Assembly (NCBI GenBank): GCA_020912385.1
Contig: CP087220.1
Span: 558,001-622,000 of the forward strand
DNA length: 64,000 nt
From: Neofusicoccum parvum
Lineage: Eukaryota; Ascomycota; Dothideomycetes; Botryosphaeriales; Botryosphaeriaceae
Direction of reading: 5' to 3'
Part shown: positions 23,299-34,193 of the stretch, one piece after another
Layout: every line of letters starts with the position of its first letter
Position numbering within the stretch: the stretch's first letter is position 1
Position numbers and translations under genes: made by a program
Notes under the pieces: model-generated
Told to the model about the DNA's origin: nothing
Seen by the model: only the letters and a program-made list of their open reading frames with translations
The model's database searches: none

Positions 23299-24353
23299 TT
23301 ACTCAAAGCTGCTACTGGGTTCCGGAGCACAGTATCCTCTGCGCATGAGAAAGGCGGCAATCTTGTGTTCACACTTCGCAAACTGCACAAACCCTCTGTC
23401 AGCACGTTCCCGAACCGTGTCTCATTCACTCCACCGCATTCAAGACTTACGAAGCTATGTGGTCCTACTGTTCCTTCTTTGACCCAGAAGCCGTGCGCAC
23501 CCATCAAGTTCGCCATCATAACATCGGTGAAGAGCCGGTCGCCGACGACGGCAATTTGTGATGGCGAGGTGACTTCTGCGTCCGGAGCATTGCGGAAGTA
23601 GTCGAAGACTTCGGATCGGCACCCCGGTTTCTATTTGAAAAAAGAGGGTTTGTCAATTACGTTTGTAGCTCTCGAATGCTGGGCGAGACGGACCTTCGTG
23701 TTGTGGTGCAGAACTTTGATGCCGGTGTTGCGCTCCAAGAGCTCTGCTTGAGCATACAAAGAATCGGAGTTTGTGCCGGCCGTGTTTGAGACAATGAGCA
23801 GCTTGGAACCTGGGTATGTTTTGCGTAGCTCTTGGAACTTTTCCTGTATTGAAGAGCATCGTCAGAACCCAAACATCAGAAACGCAGAGTATAGAGAGCG
23901 GAGCATCGGGTAGTCGCAGCAGCAATAAAGACCAAGCAGAACGCTTTGTGTTCAACGCGTTTGAGAAATGAAAAGAAGAAAAGATGGACAGAAGAGGAAT
24001 GTCGATCGATGTGGGGACATTGGGACCTTCCGGGCGGGAATCGAAAATAAAAACAGACAAGACGGAACAAAATAAATCGCAGGGTCTTCGGTGCCACTCC
24101 AATCGGACAACAAGCAACGCTGGATTATTACATTGTATTCAGGATGGATCTCGTTTGCGTGAGGAACAGCAAAGCAGTTGTCCTTGTCCAGGACTACGGC
24201 CCTGATGTCAACGGCCTTCTTCCCATCTTCGCGGGCGAATGCGCGTGACAGCGGCACGGGCAAGTGGTTGAAAGTGGAGACGGTGTGGTGCGGCAGGCAG
24301 AGAGCGGGGTCCCGCAGCAGCTTGAAGACGTTGAGCGTCCCGGAGAGATTCAT
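23299..24353 (-). CDS. GEP4: mitochondrial phosphatidylglycerophosphatase GEP4 (HAD superfamily)
   Basis: Predicted 211 aa from four exons: 24353-24132, 23843-23694, 23630-23451 and 23382-23299. It dephosphorylates phosphatidylglycerol phosphate at the matrix side of the mitochondrial inner membrane, a step in cardiolipin synthesis. It starts MNLSGTLNVFKLLRDPALCLPH, as GEP4 proteins do. HAD motif I is VVLDKDNCFA (nucleophile Asp in DKDN). Motif II is LLIVSNTAG, the motif III lysine lies in NTKKPGC, and motif IV is VVGDRLFTD. Intron 1 is long (288 nt) and intron 2 uses a GTCCGT donor; all junctions keep frame. The gene is divergent from SMD3, with 264 bp between start codons. Confidence 0.93.
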
Positions 24354-24617
24354 TGGACCAAGCCGGGCGCGGGCGGAGCAGTCGATGGGGAAGTGCAGGC
24401 AGGCTGGTGTTCGCAGGGCTCGCAGGCGGAGATCAGCGGGTCCTTGGCCGCAGGGCTGCGGGCCGGAAAAAAGCCGCCGTGGCTGCCTCTCGAGCTTGCA
24501 ACAACGCCATCACCACCGCGCTGCGCGACACCACTGCCCGACCCCGATCGCCCGCCGCACGCCTGCCCGCACCCTGCACCCCGCTCAATCCCCGTCGCGC
24601 CGCCGAACTCTCCCACC

Positions 24618-25199
24618 ATGACGAGCACCATCGGCATCCCGATCAAGCTGCTCAACGAGGCCACGGTACGCGCCCTCTGCTCTTCGCACATGTCCGCGCG
24701 CATGCTCACAGAAGCTGCTTCCGAAAGGCCGACCGCTGATGTAACACTGGTGCTTAGGGCCACGTCGTCACCCTCGAGCTCACCACCGGCCAGGTCTACC
24801 GTGGCAAGCTGCTTGAAGGTACGCCCCGCGTCGTCTCGTTCTCCACGCAGCCCGGCCTGCAAATCAGTTAGCTAATGCGCCGCGATCTCACAGCCGAGGA
24901 CAACATGAACGTCCAGCTCAAGGACATCACCGTTACCGCTCGCGACGGCCGCGTCTCCCATCTCGACCAGGTCTACATTCGTGGCTCGCACGTCCGCTTC
25001 TTCATCGTCCCGGACATGCTTCGGTACGTCTACAGTTTTCCCACTGGCTAGTGATGTTACGAGACACTGATTTAGCTTGTCTCCCCTCTTTAGGAACGCC
25101 CCTATGTTCAGGTCGCGTGGCACCCGTGGTCGCGGTGTTGGTCTTGCCCGTGGTAGGGCCACCGTCAACAGAGCCCGTGGCGCACGCGGCGGCCGCTGA
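24618..25199 (+). CDS. SMD3: small nuclear ribonucleoprotein Sm D3
   Basis: Predicted 114 aa from four exons: 24618-24665, 24758-24818, 24894-25023 and 25094-25199. It is a subunit of the heptameric Sm ring on spliceosomal U1, U2, U4 and U5 snRNAs. Sm1 motif: [26 protein letters not shown]. Sm2 motif: [17 protein letters not shown]. The tail is RG-rich ([16 protein letters not shown], ending RGARGGR), a usual site of symmetric arginine methylation. The first exon, [16 protein letters not shown], is typical of SmD3. Confidence 0.97.
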
Positions 25200-25772
25200 A
25201 CGCCTTGACGGTTACCTAGCGTACATAACCCCGAAGACGAGAAACCGCTCATTACGCGCCCAGTCAATGCCGTTGGCACGATAACTCGGATATCATCGCT
25301 CTGTTGGGCTGGCTGGATAGTGAGGTTTTGGGCAGGAGGTTTTCTTAGAGAATGATTCCCAATGCATGGGCAGCAATGGCGTTCAGGATCATACAAGGGC
25401 TGTTGATCTCGAAAAAATATCCTTGAGCCATGGGCGGGGAGCTTCTGGCAATACAAAAGAATTGAGATTCCAAAAGGACTTGCTGCGTCTTTCTACCGCC
25501 TGCAATGTGACTGAAGTTTGATGCGCACCACACGCTAGTTTGCTTGCTTCCTCGACGCCAGTGCGTTAGTGTGTATAACGGTCACCTTCTCGATGGCAAT
25601 ATTCTGGCCATTTTCCAGCTTGGAAGGCCGAGTGACGTCCCACCGGCAACGACTAAGCAGCAAGCACATCTGCCCGCCGCCGCGGGACACCCGCTCCCCC
25701 TCCATCCACCTCCGCACCTCCAAGATGTGAACACCAACACCCACCACCCTACACAAACAAAACACACGCACA
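25200..25772. other. intergenic region SMD3 - IRC6-like gene
   Basis: This 573-bp region holds the SMD3 3' flank and the promoter of the next gene. The last 80 bases before 25773 are CA-rich (CACC and ACAAA blocks), a usual fungal 5' UTR texture. No gene is seen. Confidence 0.5.
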
Positions 25773-26888
25773 ATGGAGATATCCAATCCTCGCCGCATCC
25801 TCGTCATCGGCGCGCCCGACTCGGGCATCCTGCCCTTCCTCAAAGGTACGCAAACCCGCGCGGCACCGCCGCCGCGCCCCGCCGCTCCCCGCATCGCTCC
25901 CAACGGCCCTGCGCGCCCCAGGCTTCCCCTCAAGCCAGCCAGCCAGCCATCCAGATAGCCAGCACAAACCCCGCAGCTAACCGCAGGCCAACCCCCCACA
26001 GACCTCACCGGCACCGCGCCGACGCCAACCGGACCCGACGCCTCCCTCGCGGGGCTGACGCACAGCTGGACGCTCCGCACGGCGTACTACGCGGCCACGC
26101 TGCCGGTCTGGATCGACGAGATCGGCGACCTGCCCGCGTGGCGCGCCGAGTTCCTCAAGCCCGAGGCGCGCGAGGTGGTCGCCGCCGTCGGCGGCTGGGT
26201 GCTCGTGCTCCGGAAGCCCGTCGACGCGGCGGCGCGGCGCGACGCGCTCGCCGCCATGCGCGCCGTCAGGGACGTCGTCGAGCGCGCCGAGGGGCTCGGC
26301 TGGGACGGCGTGTGCCTCGCCGTCGCGGTGGGGAGCGGCGTCGTGGCCACGGCGGGAGAGGTCGTCGGGAGGGCGGAGGGCGAGGAGGAGCTGGAGGATG
26401 GGGCGCAGGATTGCGGGTTTGAGTATGTGGATGCGGAGAAGAAGGGTGGGAGGAATGAGTTTGGGGAGAAGGTAGGCATGGAGAGGGTGAGGGAGGCGTT
26501 GGAGGCGAATGATTGGGAGGGTGGGGGTGGGGAGGAGGCGGATTTCGAGGATTTTGAGGCGGGTTTGGGGAGTGATGATGATGATGGTGACTGGGGCAAG
26601 ACGTTCGCGGCGGAGGAGGCGGAGATGGGAGTGGAGCTGATGGGGTTGAAGACAGAGCTGAATGGTGGGGAGGAGGATGAGGAGGATGAGGCGGCCCAGG
26701 TGGAGGAACTGGAGCGCATGATGAGCAAGTTGAGCGGAATTAGAGGTGAGTGTCTTCCCAATCCTGTGCTCTGAGGAAAGCTGGAGCTGACTTGATTTGG
26801 CTGTTCAGATATGGCTGCCGGTATGCCGGAAGAGCAGAGGAAGAAGTTCGCGGCAAAGGCTGTGAACGATCTAATGAAATCACCCTAG
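25773..26888 (+). CDS. IRC6: IRC6 / p34 (AAGAB)-like clathrin-adaptor chaperone
   Basis: Predicted 298 aa from three exons: 25773-25845, 26002-26745 and 26809-26888. The family is pseudo-GTPases that bind AP-1/AP-2 adaptor subunits and assist clathrin-adaptor assembly. The start MEISNPRRILVIGAPDSGILPFLKDLTG has the degenerate P-loop typical of fungal IRC6. A Rab-like fold with the strand GWVLVLRKP and then GWDGVCLAVAVGSG follows. The tail has an acidic stretch (SDDDDGDWG, GGEEDEEDE) and ends in the conserved helix EELERMMSKLSGIRDMAAGMPEEQRKKFAAKAVNDLMK. The first intron lies just after the degenerate P-loop. Confidence 0.88.
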
Positions 26889-27053
26889 TCTGTCCTCTGC
26901 TATTGTTCATTTAAGCCCACGTGAAGCTGTCCTGCGAATTTCCGGTCGGCGGTGAATTCACAACTCGTAAAATGTGGGACTGATCACAAGAAACGTGTAT
27001 GATAGGAGAATTCGGTCATGTCCCGCTGACAGGACATTCACGCTCGGCCACAA

Positions 27054-27131
27054 GGGATTGAAGTATTCGTCCGAATAGCTTAGATGTACAATCTCAGGCA
27101 CTTTGAGGTCCGGGCGAATGCTTCAATTTCC
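27054..27131. repeat. dispersed ~80-bp inverted-repeat element, copy A
   Basis: The left arm contains ATTGAAGTATTCGTCCG and the right arm CGGGCGAATGCTTCAAT. Read as reverse complements, these match at 15 of 17 positions around a ~36-bp centre. Three other copies with the same arm core and total length are at 32765, 36822 and 60256. Confidence 0.7.
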
Positions 27132-27462
27132 TAAGCAGCACCACCCGCAAAGAACAGTCCACGGCAGCCGCTGGCTACAGTACCCACCTGTATATTCCTA
27201 CGCGCTCGACCAATAGAAGACCGCGCGTCCTCCAAGATCCGTAATCACACGCAACCCTGTGCACGTCATACAGCCTTGTAGGAGATGCCGACTTAACCGA
27301 GAGAGCCCATCTCCGCCGCGGGAATCGTCGTTTTAAGCTTCCCGCAAAGCCCCCAACAGGCACCAGAGCCTCGGAGTTGGGCGCTGTATTCATGCCCTTG
27401 AAGCACCGACACGCCGGGACCGGTGAGTGTGCGTGCGGGATTATTGATGCGCGGCGCTACGC

Positions 27463-27470
27463 TATATAAG
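27463..27470 (+). promoter_or_regulatory. orphan TATA-box-like element
   Basis: TATATAAG within a GC-rich background is followed ~25 nt later by an A-rich run. No recognised gene starts within 1 kb on this strand, so its meaning is unclear. Confidence 0.25.
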
Positions 27471-28646
27471 AGCAAGAAATCCCCCATCCTCAAAAGAAAA
27501 AAAAAAGCATCGTCAAAATTTTTCAAGTCTGCAAATTCTCGTGCCCCCTCGGATTATGGCGAGAGATCCTTTTCGTTTTCTTCAGGCTGCGCCGAGTCTC
27601 TTCCAGGTGTTGCCCAGCGTTGCCATTTCTTGGGCTTGTGTCACCTTCCTCATTGGAGTCTAGGATGCCCATCTCCCGAGATGCCCGAATCTTGCCAAGC
27701 TGGGACGCCACAAAGCTTACGCACGACGTTTGCCGCTGACCGGACCGGCCGTTGATTTTCTGTTGTCTCATTCGATGCGCCTCAAGAGGCGGTGGTGAGC
27801 AGACGTATGTCAGCATTGCCGATAGCCGCCTGTGCGAGGAGGTATTTATACATCAGCTCAGCCGCAGCGCTATAATCTCACAGGGTCCCAGCATCGACTA
27901 GGAGCCAAGCCAAATGCAACAGCACCGACAGGGAGAACAGTCACACGGAGCGCCGCAGGATGATATCAATAATCATGATCGAGGTTCAGACAGCCTATCC
28001 TAGCCGTGAAGCAGCATCTTATCTCAGGGAACCATGTGCGCGAAGGATATACCACCAAAGAATACCAAGAGGATGGAAAAAGCAATTTACAAAATGAACC
28101 CTAGCCCGCTTTCGCGTCCCTGATCTTTTGTCCCCAACACCAGACACCTTACAGGATTGTGTTTACCAACACGTTCAAACGCTTCCATTGTGGCGAGGAA
28201 AAAAAAAAAAAACAAGACATGAAAGCAATCCGAGGAAGAGGAAACCGTCCCTACATCCGAGGTCTAATGATCTAACGTGGTCTCGTTGAAAGGAAAAAAG
28301 CAAAATAAGAGCGAACCGAGGAAACATTAGGCCACACGCGGAATGGTGGACGACGTCGTCAACGTGCGCGCGGTGTAGGTAGTGCGTCTCCAAGACCCTG
28401 CTGAGCCGCACCACGTTTTAGGGCCCGCCAGCTAGCTTGGAGCTGGGGGACGCGCCAGAATGTTTCGACCCCGCACGGACCGGACCCCGGAAAACTGTTG
28501 GATTTTTGGTGTGTTTTGAACGCGCAGCGACGACTTGGAAAGCGCGGCACACTTCTAGCGTCGTTTCATCCCGCATTCCAGAAGGATTTGAGGATTCCAC
28601 GCGAGACGACGCCGCGTGCGGCACCAACAGTCGGAAAAAGCCGGTG

Positions 28647-29546
28647 TTAGTGGACCCTCTGCACGGCGAGCTTCTGTTCTTCCAGCCGGGACGTAACGGC
28701 GGCGGCGAGGCTGCGGGGGGTGGTGGCGCCGTTGCTGGTCGACGTGGACGACGTGCACGTGCTTCGCGGGGAGGTGGCCTCACTGCTGTTCTGGCGGAGG
28801 TTGCTTGGGCGGAGCGGGCTGAAGCCTTCCTTGGAGATGCTGTTGGCACGGCTGTTGGCGCGGCTGTTGGCGTTGCTGTTGGTGCGGGTGGCGCCCTCGG
28901 AGTGGGTGGCGCCCATCTTCGGGCTCGGCGGGCAGGACGTCGGCGGAGACAGGATCATGGTGCTTGCGGGGCGCGAGTGGCCTTGGGCGGGGATGGTGTA
29001 CACCTTGTTCTTGTCGTCCTCGTTGCTCTCGGCCGACGGGCGCCTGCGGGCGCGGGTGCTGTGGTTGTGGCGGCGGTTGCGCCATTCCGGATCGTCGCCC
29101 TTCAGCATCTTGCGGAATTTCTCGTTGCGCTCGTCGATCACCCAGCGCTCGTAGGGGCCCGGGATGAACTCGCCCTTGTGGTTCCAGCAATTGACCCAGG
29201 CGACGCCGTCGTCCAGCAGGAAGAAGCCGACCTCGCGGACCTTGCCGTGCGAGTCGGTGATGTCGCCGGACAGCTTGCGGCGCTGGTACTCGCTGTCGAA
29301 CAGATACCGGCGCAGCACCCTGCTGTACTTGACCGGGCGGGGCTTCTCGAGGCGCTCGCCAAGGGTGCCGTCGGGGCCGTCGGGTCTCGTGAGGTACCAT
29401 CCGCGGCCGGGGATGTACTCGTAAGTGCCGGGCTGGGGGTCATCCCAGTGCTCGCTGCGACGGACCGACTTGTCGGAGGTCTTGCGCGCGAACCATTTGT
29501 GCGGGGTGAAGAGAGTCTGCGTGGCAACAAGCAGGTTGGGCGCCAT
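28647..29546 (-). CDS. conserved-looking fungal protein of unknown function
   Basis: Predicted 299 aa in one exon. The N-terminal half (about 1-160) looks like a compact aromatic-rich domain: TLFTPHKWFARKTSDKSVRR, HWDDPQPGTYEYIPGRGW, VLRRYLFDSEYQRRKLSG, FFLLDDGVAWVNCWNHKG and PGPYERWVIDERNEKFRKM. The C-terminal half is low-complexity Ser/Thr/Asn/Arg-rich, with short NSRA repeats (NANSRANSRANSIS), and is probably disordered and phosphorylated. I start at the ATG with Kozak-like context (GCCATGG) before APNLLVATQ; the frame is open 50 codons further upstream but is Pro/Ser noise there. I do not recognise the family. The first nine residues plus basic content are compatible with, but do not prove, mitochondrial import. 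Confidence 0.75.
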   Translation of the reverse strand: MAPNLLVATQTLFTPHKWFARKTSDKSVRRSEHWDDPQPGTYEYIPGRGWYLTRPDGPDGTLGERLEKPRPVKYSRVLRRYLFDSEYQRRKLSGDITDSHGKVREVGFFLLDDGVAWVNCWNHKGEFIPGPYERWVIDERNEKFRKMLKGDDPEWRNRRHNHSTRARRRPSAESNEDDKNKVYTIPAQGHSRPASTMILSPPTSCPPSPKMGATHSEGATRTNSNANSRANSRANSISKEGFSPLRPSNLRQNSSEATSPRSTCTSSTSTSNGATTPRSLAAAVTSRLEEQKLAVQRVH

Positions 29547-30767
29547 GGCGGCTGGAGAGAGCACCCGCGGGTGCTGGGAATTTTGTGGTGTGAGCTGGGA
29601 GGGGTGTGCAAGCGGAGGAGCGGAGCGGCGGGTACGATATGTAAGACACTGGGCTCTGGCGGTGGAGATAGGAGGCGCCGGGGGTGGGCTGGGCACGCGT
29701 GGAGGAGGCGGAGGAATGTTGCCACTGGGCTGCTGGGAGTTAAATAGGTGTTTCGCAGGGCAGCGGATGTTGGCTGTTGCTGTGTGGCTTGCTGTTTTGA
29801 CTAAAGCTTACGATTAAATTTTCGGCCGCCGTTGCTAAACCAGGGTCTTTTTTCACGAGACCGGGCTCGCCGTCATGCTACGCTCGTCCGCAGGGTCAGC
29901 AGAGACGCGGTCCTGGGAGCTGCGCCCGCGAGTCCCGCACCGCCGCCCCGGGCGATCGCGCACGTCGCTGCGCCGGCCATGGCCCTGCGTGCAGCGCTGC
30001 ATCACCGCGTCGCCGTCGCTATCGCCCGCGCTCTGTCCAATCAGCCCGGCGTTTGGGACGGCGTGCGTGCCCACCGGCCGCCGCGGAGGCACAGATGCTG
30101 CAGAGGCCCCCGTTGCACACCTCCTTTCCAGCGCCGCATCGCATCAGCATCGGAGCGGGCGGTGTGGCGCGCTGCGGAGGGCCAAGGGAGGGAGGTGTTG
30201 TTGGCTGGGGACAAGCCCGCAGCTGCGCGTCGGGCGCTCGCGGGAAGCCGCAGCCTGCGCCGCCAAGCCCGCGCCAGCTGCAGCTCCAGCACACGCGATA
30301 CCGGGCCTGTCGGGCCTGCTGGCGTGTCCCGCTCACATGCCTACCTCGCAGCGCTCAGAACGGCGTCGAACATTCAAGCTATCTTGACTCGGGCAGCCTG
30401 ACGCGATTTGTGACGTATCGCGCACCCGCACGCCCGCGTCTGCAGAAACAGGCTAAATGCACCGAACTGCTGATCTTGGGACAACAGGCCGATTTGATTT
30501 CGTCCAATGCACCACTGAGCTAACCGATCCGCAACGAACTCCTCCGCCGCCCCGCCGCCCGGCCGCCCGGGGTGCGCGCCTCTCTGTGCAATGTGACCAA
30601 CATGGACAGATGGATTAGCACCATTGGTTGCGGTGCGCTTTGCCAGCCGATGAAACTGATGCTCATTTTTTGTCGTTAGGTGTGCATACACGAAGCTTGT
30701 CTGTCTACGCAAGCTGACGACACCCAGACCTGATGATATCCACGCCGCCCCGCTAGAATGAAACCCT
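29547..30767. other. 1.2-kb intergenic region
   Basis: The promoter side of the reverse-strand gene starting at 29546 and the 3' flank of reverse-strand RPL32. It is GC-rich with Ala/Arg-coding noise frames. Nothing is recognised. Confidence 0.5.
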
Positions 30768-31504
30768 TTACGACTCCGTGGTGATCTTGGCCTTGCCGTT
30801 GGTAACCTTGACACCCAGCTGCTTCGCCCTGGCGACGATCTCGATCCTCTTGCGTGCCGACACGGCGTGGGCGATCCTGCGAGCGCGTTAGCCGACCCTC
30901 CTCCACAACATTCGGCCCGTCGAAAGTGGGAGCAAACGTACTCGGCAGCGTAGGTGCGGTTGTGCATGAGGAGGATGTCAACGTCGCGGGCGTTGTTGAC
31001 GAGGAAGGCCCTGTGGCCGGAGGGCATCATGTGGCGAGTCTTCTTGTTGGAGCCATAGCCGATCTATTTCGCAGTCCCCAGTCAGCGCCGCCGTCTTTTG
31101 TCCGGTTCCCTCCGCATCCCCAGGGTTTCGTTTGTCCGCGCCGGGTCGGTGGTCGCGGATCCGTTCCCCGTCGGTGTATGGTGCGAGCGTACCTTGGGCA
31201 TAGCAGCCTGGCCCGAGAAGCGCCTCCTCACGCGGTTGTCGATACCCTTGGGCTTCCTCCAGCTAGGGTCGACGCACTTGAAGCGGTCGCTCTGGTGGCG
31301 GTTGAAGCGCTTCGTGTCTGCATTCCCCCAACTCAATCAGCAATTGTCCAAGCCGGTGCACCGAGGCGAAGCGCAAGCAATTCTGCAGGCAGGTGGAGAG
31401 GACGCCGGAGCGGCGGGGCGCTGTGCGGTGGTGTGCGCGATCTGGACGGGAGGCATCGACGTACGCTTCTTGACGATCGGGACATGCTTCTTAGCGGCCA
31501 CCAT
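30768..31504 (-). CDS. RPL32: 60S ribosomal protein L32 (eL32)
   Basis: Predicted 131 aa from four exons: 31504-31465, 31317-31193, 31063-30942 and 30876-30768. It is a component of the cytosolic large ribosomal subunit. It begins [26 protein letters not shown], then [44 protein letters not shown] and a C-terminal helix [18 protein letters not shown], all typical of eL32. Three introns, the first right after the 13th codon, match the intron-rich layout of fungal ribosomal protein genes. A long forward-strand frame over this region is a shadow. Confidence 0.97.
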
Positions 31505-34193
31505 CTGCGCAGGCTGGTCAGTCGGGCTGCATCATCGCGGGCAGCGCTGGGGCGGGCTTGGGGACGCACTTTGTCGGCTGGGGTTGTCGAGTGGGATAAT
31601 ACGTCGTCGTCGTTGTCCCGTCTCGAAAAGCATGGAGTGTGCAAATTGATGTGGGCGCCGCCCGGCGGAACTGGTTTCGCCGACGCCCGACGAGCGAGCG
31701 CGACCTCGCTAAGCCGCATGCGGCCGGCACATCGACTTGCCCTTTCCCTGCGCCGTCGCGTGCCCACCGGCCTGTGCCTGCGCCGGTGCCTGACGGCGCC
31801 TGCCCGCCCGAGCCATGCCGATTCCTCAAATCCCCATGCCTGCCTGCTACCTGCCCCCGCTGGCTCTCGCTCCCGTTCCTGGCGCCAGCGGCACTCTGTT
31901 GATTCTAGAATGCACTGCAATTCTACCTGCCTCGCCTGCACAGCCAGCTGGTCACGCGCGCTCAATCTCCGCCATCCTGCCGTGCTATGTCGTAACACTT
32001 CTGCTGACGCACGCGTCGCTTCAGATGGAAACCTCACTTCCAACACCATGTCCGGGTGGCGAGAAATCGAACGAAGCTTACTGGCTACCCGGACCGGGGA
32101 CAGACGCCTCCGCGACCCTCTCTCGCAGCTCGGCCGCTGCTTGTCGAGCTTAACCCAGCAGCGCTCTGAATGTTCCAAGGCAGAAACACAAAGGGACTAA
32201 GGGTGGCCCAGGGTCCTGATTCATACGTCACTGATCGTCTGCGCTGCCGATTGCCTTTGTTGTTTCAACATACCCCGACCCTCTCACTTCGGCACGTGGA
32301 CACGGCTCCTGCACTCTGTCGCCGTTATCTATGCATCTCAGAGCGACAGGATGCTGTGGAAACCCAAATTGACATCTGTGTAGCCAGGATCCCAGAGCTG
32401 CAGCTCTCAACACCTCTGAAGCTTATTTGTACGACTCTGTATGTGCAGGAAGCTCTCGGCCCGTAGACAACTCGTTCTCGGAAATAAACAGTGCGTGCTA
32501 TCTCGCATGTTTGGGCACCTGTACCGGATCGCAACCCTGCGTGCCCAATGCGCAACCGGCTGCTCCGATTTGTGAGATCAGATCGGGGAACACGGGGTCT
32601 CACCGCCATCCGTTACTCCTCGACCCGGCTGAGCGAATGAAGCGTAGGTACAGGTACAGGTGCTCAGCTGAATGGGGGCCACGAATGTCTCAGTCCTCCT
32701 GCTCGACATCGCGCGCAATTGCTTGAGTTGGACCCACTTTCTCCGTGTAAGGTATACCATGCATGGGGAGCTGAAGTATCCGACCGCACGAGACTCGCAC
32801 ATTACTTTGTGCACAATCATATCCGGACGAATGCTTTGAATTTTCCCTCGTATCTCCCTTGCGAAAGGATGTTGGAACTCGAGCGGTCGGCCCTTCCACA
32901 ATCTCGCAATGAAATCCTTTCATGACTCCCACGTTCCGTCGCCAAACCAGGGACGCTGACCGAGCAATGAGCTTGTGCTAAGGAACTGCGTTCAGAAGTA
33001 AAGGCAGGCGTGCCTCCACTCCAGAGTCGAAATATGTCTCTGGATGCCGATCTAGACCAACAATCCAGCTTAGCCATCAGCATGGACCGCGCGCACATCT
33101 CGGATAATAGGAGAGAGGGCGTATTCCGCGGGCTGAGCCTCTGTAGCCGTTGGGATACGAACATGTCTCGCTCCCGCTTACTGTAGCTATGGATTAGTAA
33201 GACTTTGTGAAAATGCGCTGAACTTGAATGCATTCTCCGCTGGCTGTCCTATTTTCAATGGGACATATTTCCGCGTCGATACTGAAGAAACAAAAGCAAG
33301 GAATTGTGCTCCAGAAATCATCGAGTTTGACCCTTTTGTACCATGTTTTGCTTAGATGAGAGAACGGACATGTTGAAGAGCGGGGTGTCTGTGAAAGATG
33401 CCTGCGGAGCAAATGGGATGGAGGAGATCGAGGCTCGAGAAGAATTAGAACGTAAAGATGAGCTCTGTCGACAATGAAAGCTAGTAGCTTTCGTTTTCAA
33501 CCGTTTGAGGGTTTGTTGCTCGCCCGCTGTTAAGGCATTTTCCAAGCCAACCTGTTGTCCCCCTCGGAACAAATTTGGAAAGCATACGGACGAATAGTAT
33601 CATCACAATGGAGAGTTAAGGCTCCCGATTTCATTTGGTGATACTGATAGCGACCGACAATTTACATCTTGACCAATAGAACTTCACCTCCCCGCAAACA
33701 CCCCGCGAGCTTTGCTTCTGTATAGAATAATAGCAGCTGGGCTAGAAAAAAAGAATCTTGTCTATGCGTGTGCGGCCTTCCGCAACAAAGTACCAAAGTA
33801 CTCAATGATTATCATGTGCCGTGAAGCCCACCAACCCAACATGTCACATGTGAGAGCTTCACTCCGAACTTCAAGCCACAACTCCGTTTGCACCTCCAAA
33901 CAAGTTTGGCCGTATATACTGTATGCTGCGCCGAGAGCCGACTCAGGACGGTTGACGTAATTTATGTGGGCCGCGCAGGCATCAATTGGGGCTGAAAGAG
34001 GCATGTGGTACACGTACAGAGCCATAAATAACCGCAGGATTCGGCAGGAAAACAAGATCAGGAATGCATGTCATACGCTATATCACCCAAGAGGCTCCAC
34101 ATCTCCAACCCTCTGACAACAGTTTCACCTCTAATCTATACATGATCCCTAGCTCTACAGCGATCTTGGTGTATACCAGACCAGCTTTCAGAA
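31505..34193. other. 2.7-kb stretch without a recognised gene
   Basis: The left part holds the RPL32 promoter. The right part is AT-richer, with the arrestin gene's promoter near its end. Inverted-repeat copy B is at 32765-32847. A possible, much decayed relative (CATACGGACGAATAGTATC) lies near 33574. No protein gene is supported. Confidence 0.45.
32765..32847. repeat. dispersed ~80-bp inverted-repeat element, copy B
   Basis: Right arm TCCGGACGAATGCTTTGAAT with terminal TTCCC is well preserved. Left arm GGGGAGCTGAAGTATCCG has lost a base or two. This is the most diverged of the four copies. Length is 83 bp. Confidence 0.55.

Larger units (their letters stand above)
26889..28646. other. 1.76-kb stretch without a recognised gene
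   Basis: No convincing coding frame. It contains inverted-repeat copy A (27054-27131), an isolated TATA-like element (27463-27470) followed by an A-rich run, and A-rich tracts near 28199-28212. The right part is presumably the 3' flank of the reverse-strand gene ending at 28647. Confidence 0.45.

Noticed and set aside
28437..29747. 436-codon forward frame opposite the unknown 299-aa gene
   Set aside because: Ala/Gly/Val/Arg noise. The reverse frame has real protein character and a good start context.
30854..32200. 448-codon forward frame over RPL32
   Set aside because: Antisense to a certain ribosomal protein gene; composition is noise.
33527..33594. Possible fifth inverted-repeat element
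   Set aside because: One arm (CATACGGACGAATAGTATC) resembles the family but the opposite arm is too poor to claim.
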